This document shows positions 8,359 through 16,159 of a stretch of 51,435 nt of DNA, in pieces; the stretch's first letter is position 1; every line of letters begins with the position of its first letter. The stretch is from Ruminococcaceae bacterium D5 (GTDB lineage: Bacteria > Bacillota > Clostridia > Oscillospirales > Ruminococcaceae). Below the pieces are notes generated by a model, which did no database searches, had not been told where the DNA came from, and saw nothing but the letters and a program-made list of their open reading frames with translations. The stretch lies in the NCBI GenBank assembly GCA_900113995.1, contig FORK01000011.1, forward strand, positions 1 through 51,435. Direction: 5' to 3'. A program made the translations under genes and the position numbers.

Positions 8359-8383
8359 AAAGGGCACCATTTAGGTGCCCTTT
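8359..8383 (+). terminator. Terminator-like hairpin after the small membrane protein gene
   Basis: A 10-bp perfect stem (AAAGGGCACC/GGTGCCCTTT) with a 5-nt loop. The T-run is only the TTT inside the stem. Confidence 0.65.
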
Positions 8384-8583
8384 GCCTTATCATCATATCC
8401 AGGCTCATTCAATCGTGGTAAAATGAGTGCTTTTCTATACTTCAAAATGCTTGAAAGTATTGTATTCATTCTGTCAATCGATCTGCTGGTTCTCTGCACA
8501 CGAAGGTTGAACTGTCAAAGCAATTTCGCAGGTATTGGGCGTCTGCATGCGCGAGTCTTGCGGCTGCTTTTCTGATCGCTGGC

Positions 8584-8805
8584 TTGCTGCCGGATACCGG
8601 CATGATTGCAGGCTTTTGTCTGGAATATGCGCCCGTTCTTGTACTCGCCCCGCTGCTGGAATTCTTGGGACTCGAAGGGACGGCTCCGAGCCTCGCGGCG
8701 TCCGGCGGATTCTGCCTTTTTCAGTGGGCCGTCTGCCGGTTCCTGGTCAAAGAGAGCCAGAGCCCGGGAGATAAACCCGCGGCGGCGATTCTTCTGCGCA
8801 GATAA
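8584..8805 (+). pseudogene. Hydrophobic protein, possibly an N-terminally damaged gene
   Basis: The frame is open from about 8460 to 8805. From 8500 on it reads like a real protein: a basic stretch (LSKQFRRYWASAC), a hydrophobic segment (SLAAAFLIAGLLPDTGMIAG), a second one (YAPVLVLAPLLEFLGL) and a charged tail. The GC content matches the chromosome rather than the AT-rich island before it. No ATG or GTG lies in frame, only TTG at 8584 inside the first hydrophobic segment with no ribosome site. I suspect a gene that lost its 5' end, perhaps when the AT-rich piece arrived. The family is not recognised. Confidence 0.35.
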
Positions 8806-8842
8806 AAAACATCCTGCCCGATTCACAAGGGGACAGGATGCT
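8806..8842. terminator. Terminator at the 3' end of degV
   Basis: CATCCTG/CAGGATG arms extended by CCC/GGG pairs (8810-8840). The minus strand ends in TTTTTT, so it mainly serves degV; the plus strand has CTTTT. Confidence 0.8.
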
Positions 8843-8866
8843 TTTGCTGTTTGATGATCCGCTCGA

Positions 8867-9709
8867 TCAGAAGCTGAGCAGAAGCCCCTGCTCGCCGGCA
8901 TAGAAAGAGGTCAGGCAGGCGCAGTCGAGGATGGTGATATCCTCGGAGCCGTAGTTTTTTTCAATGAGCTGGCGGAGGCTGTCCGCTCCGGAGCGGTTGC
9001 CGCAGTGGGTGATCACCACCGGAGTCCGGCTCCCCATTTCTTTGGCCTTGCCCATCAAATCGACCATCCGCTCAATGGCGCGGCGTTCTCCGCGCGGCTT
9101 CTCGAGCACCTGGATCCGGCCGTCGTTGTTCCGGGCGACCGCGCGGATATTGAGCGCCGTCGCAAGGATTCCGGTCACTGCGCTCATCCGCCCGTTTTTC
9201 ACCAGGGCGTCAAAGGTGGCAAGCGAAAAAAGAATGACCATCTGGTCGCGGTAGCGCTCAATCGCCTCGACGATTTCCTCAAAGGGAAGCCCCTGCGCAA
9301 TGAGATCCCGCAGGCGGCGGAGGATCAGCACCATCGTTCCGGCGGTGGAAAGGCTGTCCACTACATGCACCTTGTGGCCGGGCAGCTCATCCCGGATCAG
9401 CTCAATTGCCTGCAGGGCGGCGTTATAGGTGCCGCTGAGGCGGCTGGAGATGGTGACAATAAAGCTGTTTTTCGCCTGACGGAGCTGTACGGCAAAATCA
9501 GCCGGACTGGGACAGGCGGTGGAAGAAGGCCCCTTAAATTCGTGGACCGCCCGCAGCATTTCGCGGGGGTCGGTTTCGGGCAGATCGACAAATTCGCGGT
9601 CTCCTACCACAATTTTGAGCGGGACAGTGGCAAAGTAGGCATCGCCGGAATCAAAAAGTTGGTGATTGAGGTCGCAGGAGCTGTCTGCAATCAGACCCCA
9701 TTCTTTCAT
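8867..9709 (-). CDS. DegV-family fatty-acid-binding protein
   Basis: 280 aa. DegV (FakB-like) proteins bind a fatty acid and present it to the FakA kinase for phosphorylation. The N-terminal IADSSCDL motif (about residues 6-13) and the TACPSPADF and TISSRLSGTYNAA segments match the family's fatty-acid-binding lobe, and later KNGRMS and the C-terminal domain follow. I place the start at the ATG of MKEWGLIADS, 8 nt after GAGGAGG, rather than 17 codons upstream. No fakA gene is in the window. The gene is the last on the minus strand before the terminator at 8806. Confidence 0.88.
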   Translation of the reverse strand: MKEWGLIADSSCDLNHQLFDSGDAYFATVPLKIVVGDREFVDLPETDPREMLRAVHEFKGPSSTACPSPADFAVQLRQAKNSFIVTISSRLSGTYNAALQAIELIRDELPGHKVHVVDSLSTAGTMVLILRRLRDLIAQGLPFEEIVEAIERYRDQMVILFSLATFDALVKNGRMSAVTGILATALNIRAVARNNDGRIQVLEKPRGERRAIERMVDLMGKAKEMGSRTPVVITHCGNRSGADSLRQLIEKNYGSEDITILDCACLTSFYAGEQGLLLSF

Positions 9710-9872
9710 GGAACATCCTCCTCGGTCATCGGTCGTCCCGATGCCGGCGGAATCGCGCATGATCGGGCGTACAAATTCATGATACCGCGCACAGCGGAAA
9801 AAAGCAAGGGAAAAGGCGGAAAAGTAAAAGATTGCAACCGGGCCGCGCTCTTGTAAAATGCCGGATTCCCGC

Positions 9873-10697
9873 TCACTCGGTCAGCCGCCGGTAAATGTCC
9901 CCCTTGCGCAGTCCGGTCTGCGCGGCCGCGAGCTTCGCGGCGGCCGAGGGGCTGCTTCCCTGCTCCACCAGGCGGCGGGCAAGGGCCAGCGCCTCGTCGG
10001 GAGTCGCCCCGGACGGCTTCTGCTCGGGCGCCCCTTCGAGAATCAGCACAAATTCTCCGCGCGGAGCCTCAAGTCCGTAGCGGGCGCAGGCGTCCCCGAG
10101 GGTGGTGCGGATTACCTCCTCGTGCAGCTTGGTCAGTTCGCGGCAGAGGGCGATCCGGCGCTCTCCGCCGAAGGTTTCCGCAAGGTCTGCGAGGGTGGCA
10201 CGCAGCTTGTGCGGCGCTTCGTAGAAAATCATGGTGCGTTGTTCCTGCCCGAGCGAGGCGAGGTGCTCCCGCCTGCTCTGCCGCGCCGTCGAGAGAAATC
10301 CCTCGAAGGTGAAGCGTCCGGTCGGCAGTCCCGAGAGGGCAAGGGCGGTAAGCGCCGCCGTCGGCCCCGGTACCGCCGCCACTTCGATTCCCGCCTCGGC
10401 GCAGAGGCGCACGAGGTCTTCGCCGGGATCGGAGATGGCGGGCATCCCCGCGTCGGTGACAAGGGCGCAGCTTTCCCCCCCGAGAATCCGCTCGACGAGC
10501 CGCTGCCCGCGTTCCCGCTGGTTGTGCTGGTAATAGCTGACCATCGGCTTGGAAATGCCGAAGTGGTTGAGCAGCTTGAGGGTTACGCGGGTATCCTCCG
10601 CTGCGATAAAGTCACATTCCTCGAGGACTGCAACCGCCCTGGGGGACAGGTCGCCGAGGTTGCCGATCGGCGTTCCAACCAGATAAAGCTTTGACAT
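9873..10697 (-). CDS. rsmI: 16S rRNA C1402 2'-O-ribose methyltransferase RsmI
   Basis: 274 aa, a tetrapyrrole-methylase-fold SAM enzyme that methylates C1402 in the ribosomal P site. It shows LYLVGTPIGNLGD (about 4-16), AEDTR, the SDPGEDLV loop and FYEAPHKL, all family hallmarks. GGAAGGA sits 8 nt before ATG 10697, so I prefer this start over the ATG at 10706 that overlaps the upstream stop. It is directly downstream of the TrmN6-like gene, as yabC follows yabB in Bacillus. Confidence 0.95.
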   Translation of the reverse strand: MSKLYLVGTPIGNLGDLSPRAVAVLEECDFIAAEDTRVTLKLLNHFGISKPMVSYYQHNQRERGQRLVERILGGESCALVTDAGMPAISDPGEDLVRLCAEAGIEVAAVPGPTAALTALALSGLPTGRFTFEGFLSTARQSRREHLASLGQEQRTMIFYEAPHKLRATLADLAETFGGERRIALCRELTKLHEEVIRTTLGDACARYGLEAPRGEFVLILEGAPEQKPSGATPDEALALARRLVEQGSSPSAAAKLAAAQTGLRKGDIYRRLTE

Positions 10698-10702
10698 GCC
10701 GC

Positions 10703-11458
10703 TCATCCTTCCATCCGATAGATCGTGCGGTATTCCGTGCTGGGCCGTCCATCCGGCCCGTTCAGCAGCAGGGGCGGCATCCAGCACAGCTCCTTTCCGC
10801 CGCCCCGCACCGCCTCGACCAGCGTCAGGAAGGGGGGAAGCCCTTCCCGAACGGCGGCAGTGCGCAGGCGCTTGGGCTCAAGGCTGTTTTCCCGCAGCGC
10901 CGCGAAGAGATCCGGCAGCCGTTCAGGCCGCCAGCAGCAGCAGAATCTTCCGCCCTGCCGCAGCAGGCGCGAGGCACAGGCGCAGACCTCTCCGATTGTC
11001 ACTGCGGATTCCCGCCGTGCGGTATGGCGCGCAGAATCACGCTCCCGCGCCGGTCCCGCCGGGAAATAAGGAGGATTGCTGACCGCCAGATCGAGGCTGT
11101 TTGGCTGTAAAGCGGAACAGCTTTTCAGATCGCGAAGATCACCGCAAAGCGGGAAAATCCGGTCCGTGAGACGGTTGCGTGCGACGCTTTCCCGCAGAAG
11201 CTGCACCGCCTCCGGATCAAGCTCAACGCAGTGCACCGTGGCAGGAAGAGGCTCGTCCCTCCCGAACCAGAGCAGGGAAACCGCCCCGCAGCCTGCGCCG
11301 AGATCAGCACAGCGGTCTCCGGGGCGGGGGACGGCGAAGCGGGAGAGCAGTACCGAATCGGTGGTAAAGCGATGCCGCCGGGAAACCGCAATTTCAAGGC
11401 CCGGCAGGAGCGGAATCCAACGCTGCTCAATATACAAATCGTTATAACAATCTCTCAT
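10703..11458 (-). CDS. TrmN6-like tRNA adenine-N6 methyltransferase (YabB family)
   Basis: About 251 aa. The SAM-binding motif ADLGAGCGAVSLL and the N6-adenine catalytic motif NPPYFP are both present, as in enzymes that methylate the adenosine beside the anticodon of tRNA1(Val). The N-terminus has the family's H-R/K-F-T-TDSVLL segment. The start is uncertain: ATG 11458 (MRDCYNDLYIEQ) fits family length, while an ATG at 11488 lies beside the preceding hairpin. The 3' end abuts rsmI with a few bases between. Confidence 0.88.
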   Translation of the reverse strand: MRDCYNDLYIEQRWIPLLPGLEIAVSRRHRFTTDSVLLSRFAVPRPGDRCADLGAGCGAVSLLWFGRDEPLPATVHCVELDPEAVQLLRESVARNRLTDRIFPLCGDLRDLKSCSALQPNSLDLAVSNPPYFPAGPARERDSARHTARRESAVTIGEVCACASRLLRQGGRFCCCWRPERLPDLFAALRENSLEPKRLRTAAVREGLPPFLTLVEAVRGGGKELCWMPPLLLNGPDGRPSTEYRTIYRMEG

Positions 11459-11499
11459 AATACAAAATTCGACCTTTTCTCCACTCATCCCCAAGACAG

Positions 11500-11549
11500 A
11501 AAAAGGGGACCGCTGCAAACGACCTGGTCGAATACAGCGGCTCCCTTTT
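11500..11549 (-). terminator. Terminator or attenuator between ferredoxin and trmN6 genes
   Basis: AAAAGGGAGCCGCTG and CAGCGGTCCCCTTTT pair as a 15-bp stem with a 20-nt loop, then TTTTC on the minus strand. It may partly insulate the downstream methyltransferase genes. Confidence 0.75.
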
Positions 11550-11564
11550 GTGTTTCAGGTCCGA

Positions 11565-11735
11565 TTAGGCCTGGGCCGGAGCGCCGACAGGGCAGGTGCC
11601 CGCGCAAGCGCCGCAGTCGATGCAGAGATCAGGATTGATCTGGTACTGGCCGTCGGCCTCGCTGATGGCGCTGACGGGACATTCGCTCTCGCAGGCGCCG
11701 CAGCTGATGCAAGCGGAAGAAATATGGTATGCCAT
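11565..11735 (-). CDS. 2[4Fe-4S] ferredoxin
   Basis: 56 aa, the classic clostridial size. Two CxxCxxCxxxCP cluster-binding sets are visible: CISCGACESECP (about 9-20) and CIDCGACAGTCP (about 38-49). These small cytoplasmic carriers pass low-potential electrons. A strong AAAGGAGGTG site precedes the ATG. The gene lies 114 bp downstream of ricT and before trmN6, where Bacillus has yabA; no ferredoxin is expected at that spot. RicT belongs to a complex that in Bacillus carries [4Fe-4S] clusters, so proximity may mean something. It is short and easy to overlook. Confidence 0.95.
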   Translation of the reverse strand: MAYHISSACISCGACESECPVSAISEADGQYQINPDLCIDCGACAGTCPVGAPAQA

Positions 11736-11849
11736 TGGTTCTTACACCTCCTTTGAATTTTCACCGTTATCATATCATATCTTTCTGAAAAATCAAAGGG
11801 ATTTTGAAAAATTAATGGACTGGGGGAGGAATTTTCCAGAGCGGCGGGC

Positions 11850-13016
11850 CTATTCCCCGCCCTGCGGGGAAACAGGCGCAAAAGCGGCGGCCTCCGCAGG
11901 TTTTGCCCCGCCGGAACGGCCTCTTCCTCCGCGGCGCCGGCGGGGCCGCGGCTTGGCGCCCTCCGCTTTTTCACCGGCGGGCGGAGCGGCGGGAGCGTCT
12001 CCCTCCCCACGGAGCGCGGCGGGCTCCGCCGGTTTCTCAGAGCGCTGCTTTCTGGGGTGCGGCGGCCGGGACTGTTGCACGTCGTCCTCCGCGGACTTGG
12101 CATCCTGCCGCTGACGGGGGGCTTCTCTGCGCTCCCCGCGGTCGGGCTTCGGCGGGCGGGGCTGCTCTCCACCCTGACCGGATTCGTCGGAAGAACGCGC
12201 CTCCCCGCGCAGCGGGGTGACCTCATGCTTGGAGAAGTTTTTGAACACAAAGCCCTCTCCCGATTCGATCTTCACCTTCAGCGCACCGGTAATCAGGTTG
12301 CTGATCTCGCAGACGACCCCGTTCCCTTCCGGGGTGGAGACGGGAGTGCCGACCCGCGGCGTACTGCGGATCAGGTCCTCATAGGCGTTCTGCTCATATT
12401 TCAGACAGCACATCAGCCGTCCGCAGGTGCCGGAAATTTTGGTGGGGTTGAGCGAAAGCCCCTGCTCCTTTGCCATCTTGATTGAGACGGGCTGGAAATC
12501 GCCCAGAAAGCTCGAACAGCAAAACACCCGTCCGCAGATTCCAAGGCCGCCGAGCATCTTGGCCTCGTCGCGGACTCCGATCTGCCGCAGCTCGATGCGG
12601 GTGCGGAAAACCCCGGCCAGATCTTTGACCAGATCGCGGAAATCCACCCGGCCATCGGCTGTGAAATAAAAGAGGACCTTGCTGTTGTCGAAGGTGTATT
12701 CGACATCAACCAGCTTCATATCCATCTTATGCTCGAGGATTTTTTGCTGGCAGATCTCAAAGGCGCTCGCCTCGCGGCGGCGGTTTTCCTCCATCTGGGC
12801 TACGTCCTTCACAGTGGCGATCCGCACCAGCTTTTTAAGCGGACGGACGATCTGCTCCTCCTCGACCTCATGGTTGGCAGCCGCGACCAGTCCGCACTCG
12901 ATGCCGCGGGCCGTTTCGACGATCACAGCCTGATCGGGTTCTACCGCGATTCCGCAGGGATCAAAGTAGTAGACCTTGCCCCCGTCCTTAAATTTGATTC
13001 CGATTACCTCTGCCAT
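11850..13016 (-). CDS. ricT: PSP1-domain protein RicT (YaaT)
   Basis: 388 aa. The first 260 or so residues are the PSP1/RicT core, including the cysteine pairs GICGRVFCCSSFLG and GTCGRLMCCLKYEQ that help hold iron-sulfur clusters in the Bacillus Ric complex. That complex promotes RNA processing with RNase Y and affects sporulation and competence. The last 120 residues (about 268-388) are a low-complexity tail rich in Arg, Gly, Pro, Glu and Ala ending in RRRRGGRGR and GGAKPAEAA, a likely disordered RNA-binding extension that the shorter Bacillus protein lacks. The gene order darA-holB-ricT is conserved. Confidence 0.93.
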   Translation of the reverse strand: MAEVIGIKFKDGGKVYYFDPCGIAVEPDQAVIVETARGIECGLVAAANHEVEEEQIVRPLKKLVRIATVKDVAQMEENRRREASAFEICQQKILEHKMDMKLVDVEYTFDNSKVLFYFTADGRVDFRDLVKDLAGVFRTRIELRQIGVRDEAKMLGGLGICGRVFCCSSFLGDFQPVSIKMAKEQGLSLNPTKISGTCGRLMCCLKYEQNAYEDLIRSTPRVGTPVSTPEGNGVVCEISNLITGALKVKIESGEGFVFKNFSKHEVTPLRGEARSSDESGQGGEQPRPPKPDRGERREAPRQRQDAKSAEDDVQQSRPPHPRKQRSEKPAEPAALRGEGDAPAAPPAGEKAEGAKPRPRRRRGGRGRSGGAKPAEAAAFAPVSPQGGE

Positions 13017-13104
13017 TGCAATACCCTTTCCATCCGCCGGGCGCGGCGTTATTTGAAATCCAGCCGGCCGCAGCGGGCTGGGAAGGCTTTTCTCCGGCGC
13101 AGCG

Positions 13105-14040
13105 TCAGCGGGACGCCGACTGCACCAGCCGGGCGGCGGCCACCGCTGAAAGCAGCGGGACGCCGACGTTCTGGCTGACCCGAAACTGCGCTTCCTCTAT
13201 TATATCAACAATTACGCCGCACTGCAATGCGGAAAGCTCTCCCTTTGCCAGCGCGGCGGCCGAGCGGGCGCGAAAGGACGCAAGCAGGCGGGAAAGCCCC
13301 TCCCGGTCGCGTTCATAGCCTGCGAGAACCTTCATCAGCGCATAGCGTTCGCAGTGCAGAGTGTGGTCGAGCAGCGCGGCCGCGTCGGCCTCGAGCCGCT
13401 GTGCTGCGGGGTCCTCCAGCGAGGCGAGGGCCTGCCCCACCGTCGGGAAGCCCTCCGCCAGCCTCTCGAGGAGCGCGGGGTCCTCCCCGGGGCGGAGCTG
13501 CCGCAGCACCGCCAGCCGCCGGGGAGAAGCCATCTCCCGCAGCGGGAGATGGCTCGCGCGGGAGCAGACCGTCTCGAGCAGCGCGCTGCGGGAAGGAACG
13601 GTGAAGAGGAAATAGGCCGCTTCGGGCGGCTCCTCAATCAGCTTGAGCAGAGCGTTCTGGGCGGCCGCGGTGAGGTTCTGCGCCTCCGGAATCAGGAACA
13701 CCCGGCGATCGGCCTCGTGCGGCGCAATCCAGGCGTTTTCCCGCACCGCGCGCACCGCGTCAACCCCGATCGTCTGTTTTTTCGGCTCCGGCCCGACGAC
13801 GGTGAGGTCGGGATGCAGGCGCTTCTCCATCTTGCGGCAGGAGGGGCAGGCCCCGCAGGGAATCTCCTCCGAGCCGCCGGACGACCGGCAGAGCAGCATA
13901 GCGGCGGCTTCATAGGCCAGAGTGCGCTTGCCGCTGCCCGGCGCGCCCTCGATCAGCAGGGTATGCGGAAAACGCCCGCCGTCCCAGAGGGCGGCGAGCG
14001 CACGATAGGCTTCCTCCCGTTCGATCAGAGTTCTGTTCAA
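13105..14040 (-). CDS. holB: DNA polymerase III delta' subunit
   Basis: 311 aa, AAA+ clamp-loader subunit. It has a Walker A-like GAPGSGKRT (about 32-40), the four-cysteine zinc module of clamp loaders (CRSS...CGACPSC, about 51-68) and a DExH-region equivalent around AQNLTAAAQNALLKLIEEPPEAAYF, with an SRA instead of the usual SRC. It loads the sliding clamp with tau/gamma and delta. The gene lies 22 bp downstream of darA and 88 bp before ricT, as in Bacillus apart from a missing yaaR. Confidence 0.93.
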   Translation of the reverse strand: MNRTLIEREEAYRALAALWDGGRFPHTLLIEGAPGSGKRTLAYEAAAMLLCRSSGGSEEIPCGACPSCRKMEKRLHPDLTVVGPEPKKQTIGVDAVRAVRENAWIAPHEADRRVFLIPEAQNLTAAAQNALLKLIEEPPEAAYFLFTVPSRSALLETVCSRASHLPLREMASPRRLAVLRQLRPGEDPALLERLAEGFPTVGQALASLEDPAAQRLEADAAALLDHTLHCERYALMKVLAGYERDREGLSRLLASFRARSAAALAKGELSALQCGVIVDIIEEAQFRVSQNVGVPLLSAVAAARLVQSASR

Positions 14041-14062
14041 ACCGCACTTCCTTTCGGCAGGA

Positions 14063-14386
14063 TCAGAGCTTTTCGAAGCGTTCGACGTTGGTCACAAAGA
14101 TCGTTGCACCGCCGACCTGCACCTCAACGGGGAAGGCGCTGTACATTCCGACCCCGTAGGAGGCGGAGGAGGGAACGAGCTGGGTGCGCTTCTTTGAGTG
14201 CTTGCCGACGATCTCGATTGCCTCATCCACCTTTTCGTCATCGGTCCCGCAGAGGAAGGTGGTGTTTCCGGCGAGCAGAAAGCCGCCGGTTGTCGCCAGG
14301 CGGGTCACCTGAAAATGCGCTTTGGTCAGCGCCGACTGGACCCGGTTGGCGTCGTCGTTTGATACAATCGCAAAGATCAGCTTCAT
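14063..14386 (-). CDS. darA: Cyclic-di-AMP receptor protein (DarA/PstA)
   Basis: 107 aa, matching the family length. A PII-like trimeric protein that binds c-di-AMP; the downstream target is unknown in most species. MKLIFAIVSNDDANRV, the T-loop region with LLAGNTTFLCG, and KRTQLVPSSA are family features. It starts the operon with holB and ricT. An AGGTGG site lies just before the ATG, and its leader contains a large hairpin (14412-14453). Confidence 0.95.
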   Translation of the reverse strand: MKLIFAIVSNDDANRVQSALTKAHFQVTRLATTGGFLLAGNTTFLCGTDDEKVDEAIEIVGKHSKKRTQLVPSSASYGVGMYSAFPVEVQVGGATIFVTNVERFEKL

Positions 14387-14411
14387 AAAGTGCCACCTCC
14401 AAAATTCCCGG

Positions 14412-14453
14412 CAGGACGCGGTCCGGCCGGACCTGTGTCCGGGAACCGTCCTG
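14412..14453 (-). other. Structured leader hairpin upstream of darA
   Basis: CAGGACG/CGTCCTG outer arms enclose CCGGAC/GTCCGG inner arms. A TAAAAT box lies just upstream on the minus strand (about 14464-14469). Within the 148-bp gap between the cupin gene and darA, this is the only structure I see. There is no T-run, so it is not a simple terminator. Confidence 0.45.
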
Positions 14454-14534
14454 TTTCTTTCATTTTACCACATTGGGGAAAAAAGTACCACTGTCTTTCC
14501 CGCTGCCGGAAGAAAAATTGAAGAACAATGGGGG

Positions 14535-14879
14535 TCAGTCCGGATAAAGGTCCACCTCGTACATCACGCATCCGTCCTCCGAGCGCCAGGGGCCATGCTT
14601 CATGTGAGGCGGGCGGGAGGCCGCGTCCCCTGCGGTGAAGGTCCGCCCCAGAGTCAGATCGGTCAGGCTGCCCCGCAGAATAATGATCTCCTCGCGAAAG
14701 TTGTGATCCCGCACGCCGTAGGCGCTCGCGTCGGTGCCGGGCGCGTATTCGACAATCCGGGAGATGCACCTTCCCCGCTCGTCGGCGGAGATTATCCGCT
14801 GGGTAATTCCCTTGACCATCGTGTCCTTCTGGGGCGCAAAGCTGGTCAAGGGCGTAAACTCAAGTCCCTTTTCGTCCAT
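14535..14879 (-). CDS. Cupin-domain protein
   Basis: 114 aa. A single cupin barrel: the first motif lies around EYAPGTDASAYGVRDHNFREEIIILRG and the second around GDAASRPPHMKHGPW. Family members bind a metal through His/Glu residues and often act as small-molecule enzymes or sensors; the substrate is unknown here. I chose the ATG after ACAGGAGGAAATAAT. It starts 24 bp downstream of the FemAB gene and is probably cotranscribed with it. Confidence 0.8.
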   Translation of the reverse strand: MDEKGLEFTPLTSFAPQKDTMVKGITQRIISADERGRCISRIVEYAPGTDASAYGVRDHNFREEIIILRGSLTDLTLGRTFTAGDAASRPPHMKHGPWRSEDGCVMYEVDLYPD

Positions 14880-14903
14880 ATTATTTCCTCCTGTCACGCT
14901 GTT

Positions 14904-15962
14904 TTACGAGCGGCGGGATGTCCGCAGGTGCCGCAGCCGGTCGTTCAGGATGATGGCGCGATCGACCATCTTTGCCCGCAGCGGGCGGTAGACATAGTCA
15001 AACTCGCCTGCAAGCTCGTCGAGCTGGCCGTTGAAGCCTTTCTTGAAACGGTAAAGCCCATACATATGGTTTCCCTCAGGGCTGAGATTGCCCGAGACCC
15101 CCTGAAAGTCATAGACGGTGCAGCCGGTTTCGAGCGCCCAGCGGATCATCTCCCACTGCATCAGGTAGTTGGGCATGTGGTTGCGGCATTCGTTGTCCGA
15201 GGCGCCGTAGACGTAGCAGGCCTTGCCGCCGAAGTTGGTGGTAATCGCTCCCGAGATGGCTCTGCCCTCATAAAAGCCCAGATAAAGCCGCGCGTGCTCC
15301 CCCAAAGCTGCGAGAAACCGCTCAAAATATGCTTTGGGGCGGGTGGCAAAGCCGTCGCGCTCGCCGGTCAGGGTCATCAGGCGCATAAACTCGTCGAGGG
15401 ATTCCGGACCGGCAGGGCGCACCTCGACCCCGTCCCGGATTGCGATCCGCAGGTTCCGGCGGGTCTGCTGGGTCAGGTTCATGAGAAGCTGCTCCTCGTT
15501 CCGGCCCTCGAAATAGAGCCGGTAGTTGAAGCGCGCCTGAATTGTCTCAAAGCCGTCCGGTCCGTAAAAGCGCCGGAAGCCGAGCTCCTTTGCGATGTCC
15601 AAAAACTCCTCGTCCGCAGCGGAAACGTCGGGGTCCATCTTAAAGGCGTGGGCATGATGGCGCCTGGCCAGAAGGTCCACCCCGGATTTCAGGCTTCGCA
15701 GCACCTCGCGGTTGTGCAGATCGCAGACCGGACCGCGCGGCGCGTAGAGAAAGCAGGTGCCGATCAAAGGAATTTTCTGGATGAGAACCGAAACCGAGCC
15801 GATGATACGGCCCGCCTCATCCCGGCAGACAACCGCCTCAAAGCCCCAGTTTGACTTGACCTTCCGCCAGGCGCTGCACTGGGTAAAGCTGCTCTGCGGG
15901 TGGGAGGCAACGAAACGGTCCAGTTCCCCGTACTGGTCGGGGGTCAAAATTTCCGCGTTCAT
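14904..15962 (-). CDS. FemAB/MurM-family peptidoglycan bridge aminoacyltransferase
   Basis: 352 aa, two GNAT-like domains. These enzymes add amino acids from aminoacyl-tRNA to the lysine or equivalent of lipid II, building cross-bridges. Family features include SSFTQCSAWRKVKSNWGFE near the N-terminus, LNLTQQTRRNLRIA-type segments around residue 165 and the C-terminal YDFQGVSGNLSPEGNHMYGLYRFKKGFN stretch. ATG 15962 follows GAGG by 9 nt; an ATG eight codons earlier lacks a site. The amino acid added cannot be told from sequence. Confidence 0.88.
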   Translation of the reverse strand: MNAEILTPDQYGELDRFVASHPQSSFTQCSAWRKVKSNWGFEAVVCRDEAGRIIGSVSVLIQKIPLIGTCFLYAPRGPVCDLHNREVLRSLKSGVDLLARRHHAHAFKMDPDVSAADEEFLDIAKELGFRRFYGPDGFETIQARFNYRLYFEGRNEEQLLMNLTQQTRRNLRIAIRDGVEVRPAGPESLDEFMRLMTLTGERDGFATRPKAYFERFLAALGEHARLYLGFYEGRAISGAITTNFGGKACYVYGASDNECRNHMPNYLMQWEMIRWALETGCTVYDFQGVSGNLSPEGNHMYGLYRFKKGFNGQLDELAGEFDYVYRPLRAKMVDRAIILNDRLRHLRTSRRS

Positions 15963-16067
15963 GGAACACATCCTCAATCTTATCATTCGGGCGGCGCACC
16001 GCCCTGGAATCTGTCAGCTTATTATCGCACAAATTGCGCCGGAAGGGAAGAAAAATCTCCTTTTTTC

Positions 16068-16096
16068 AAGACAATCCGGCCGCGACGTGCTATAAT
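16068..16096 (+). promoter_or_regulatory. Promoter of the sensor-alkyltransferase pair
   Basis: AAGACA at 16068-16073, 17-nt spacer, perfect TATAAT at 16091-16096. Confidence 0.65.
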
Positions 16097-16159
16097 GAGA
16101 CATAATGAGAGACTGTGCGGAGAATCCCTCCGCCGGACGACAAAAGGAGCGAGCAGACG

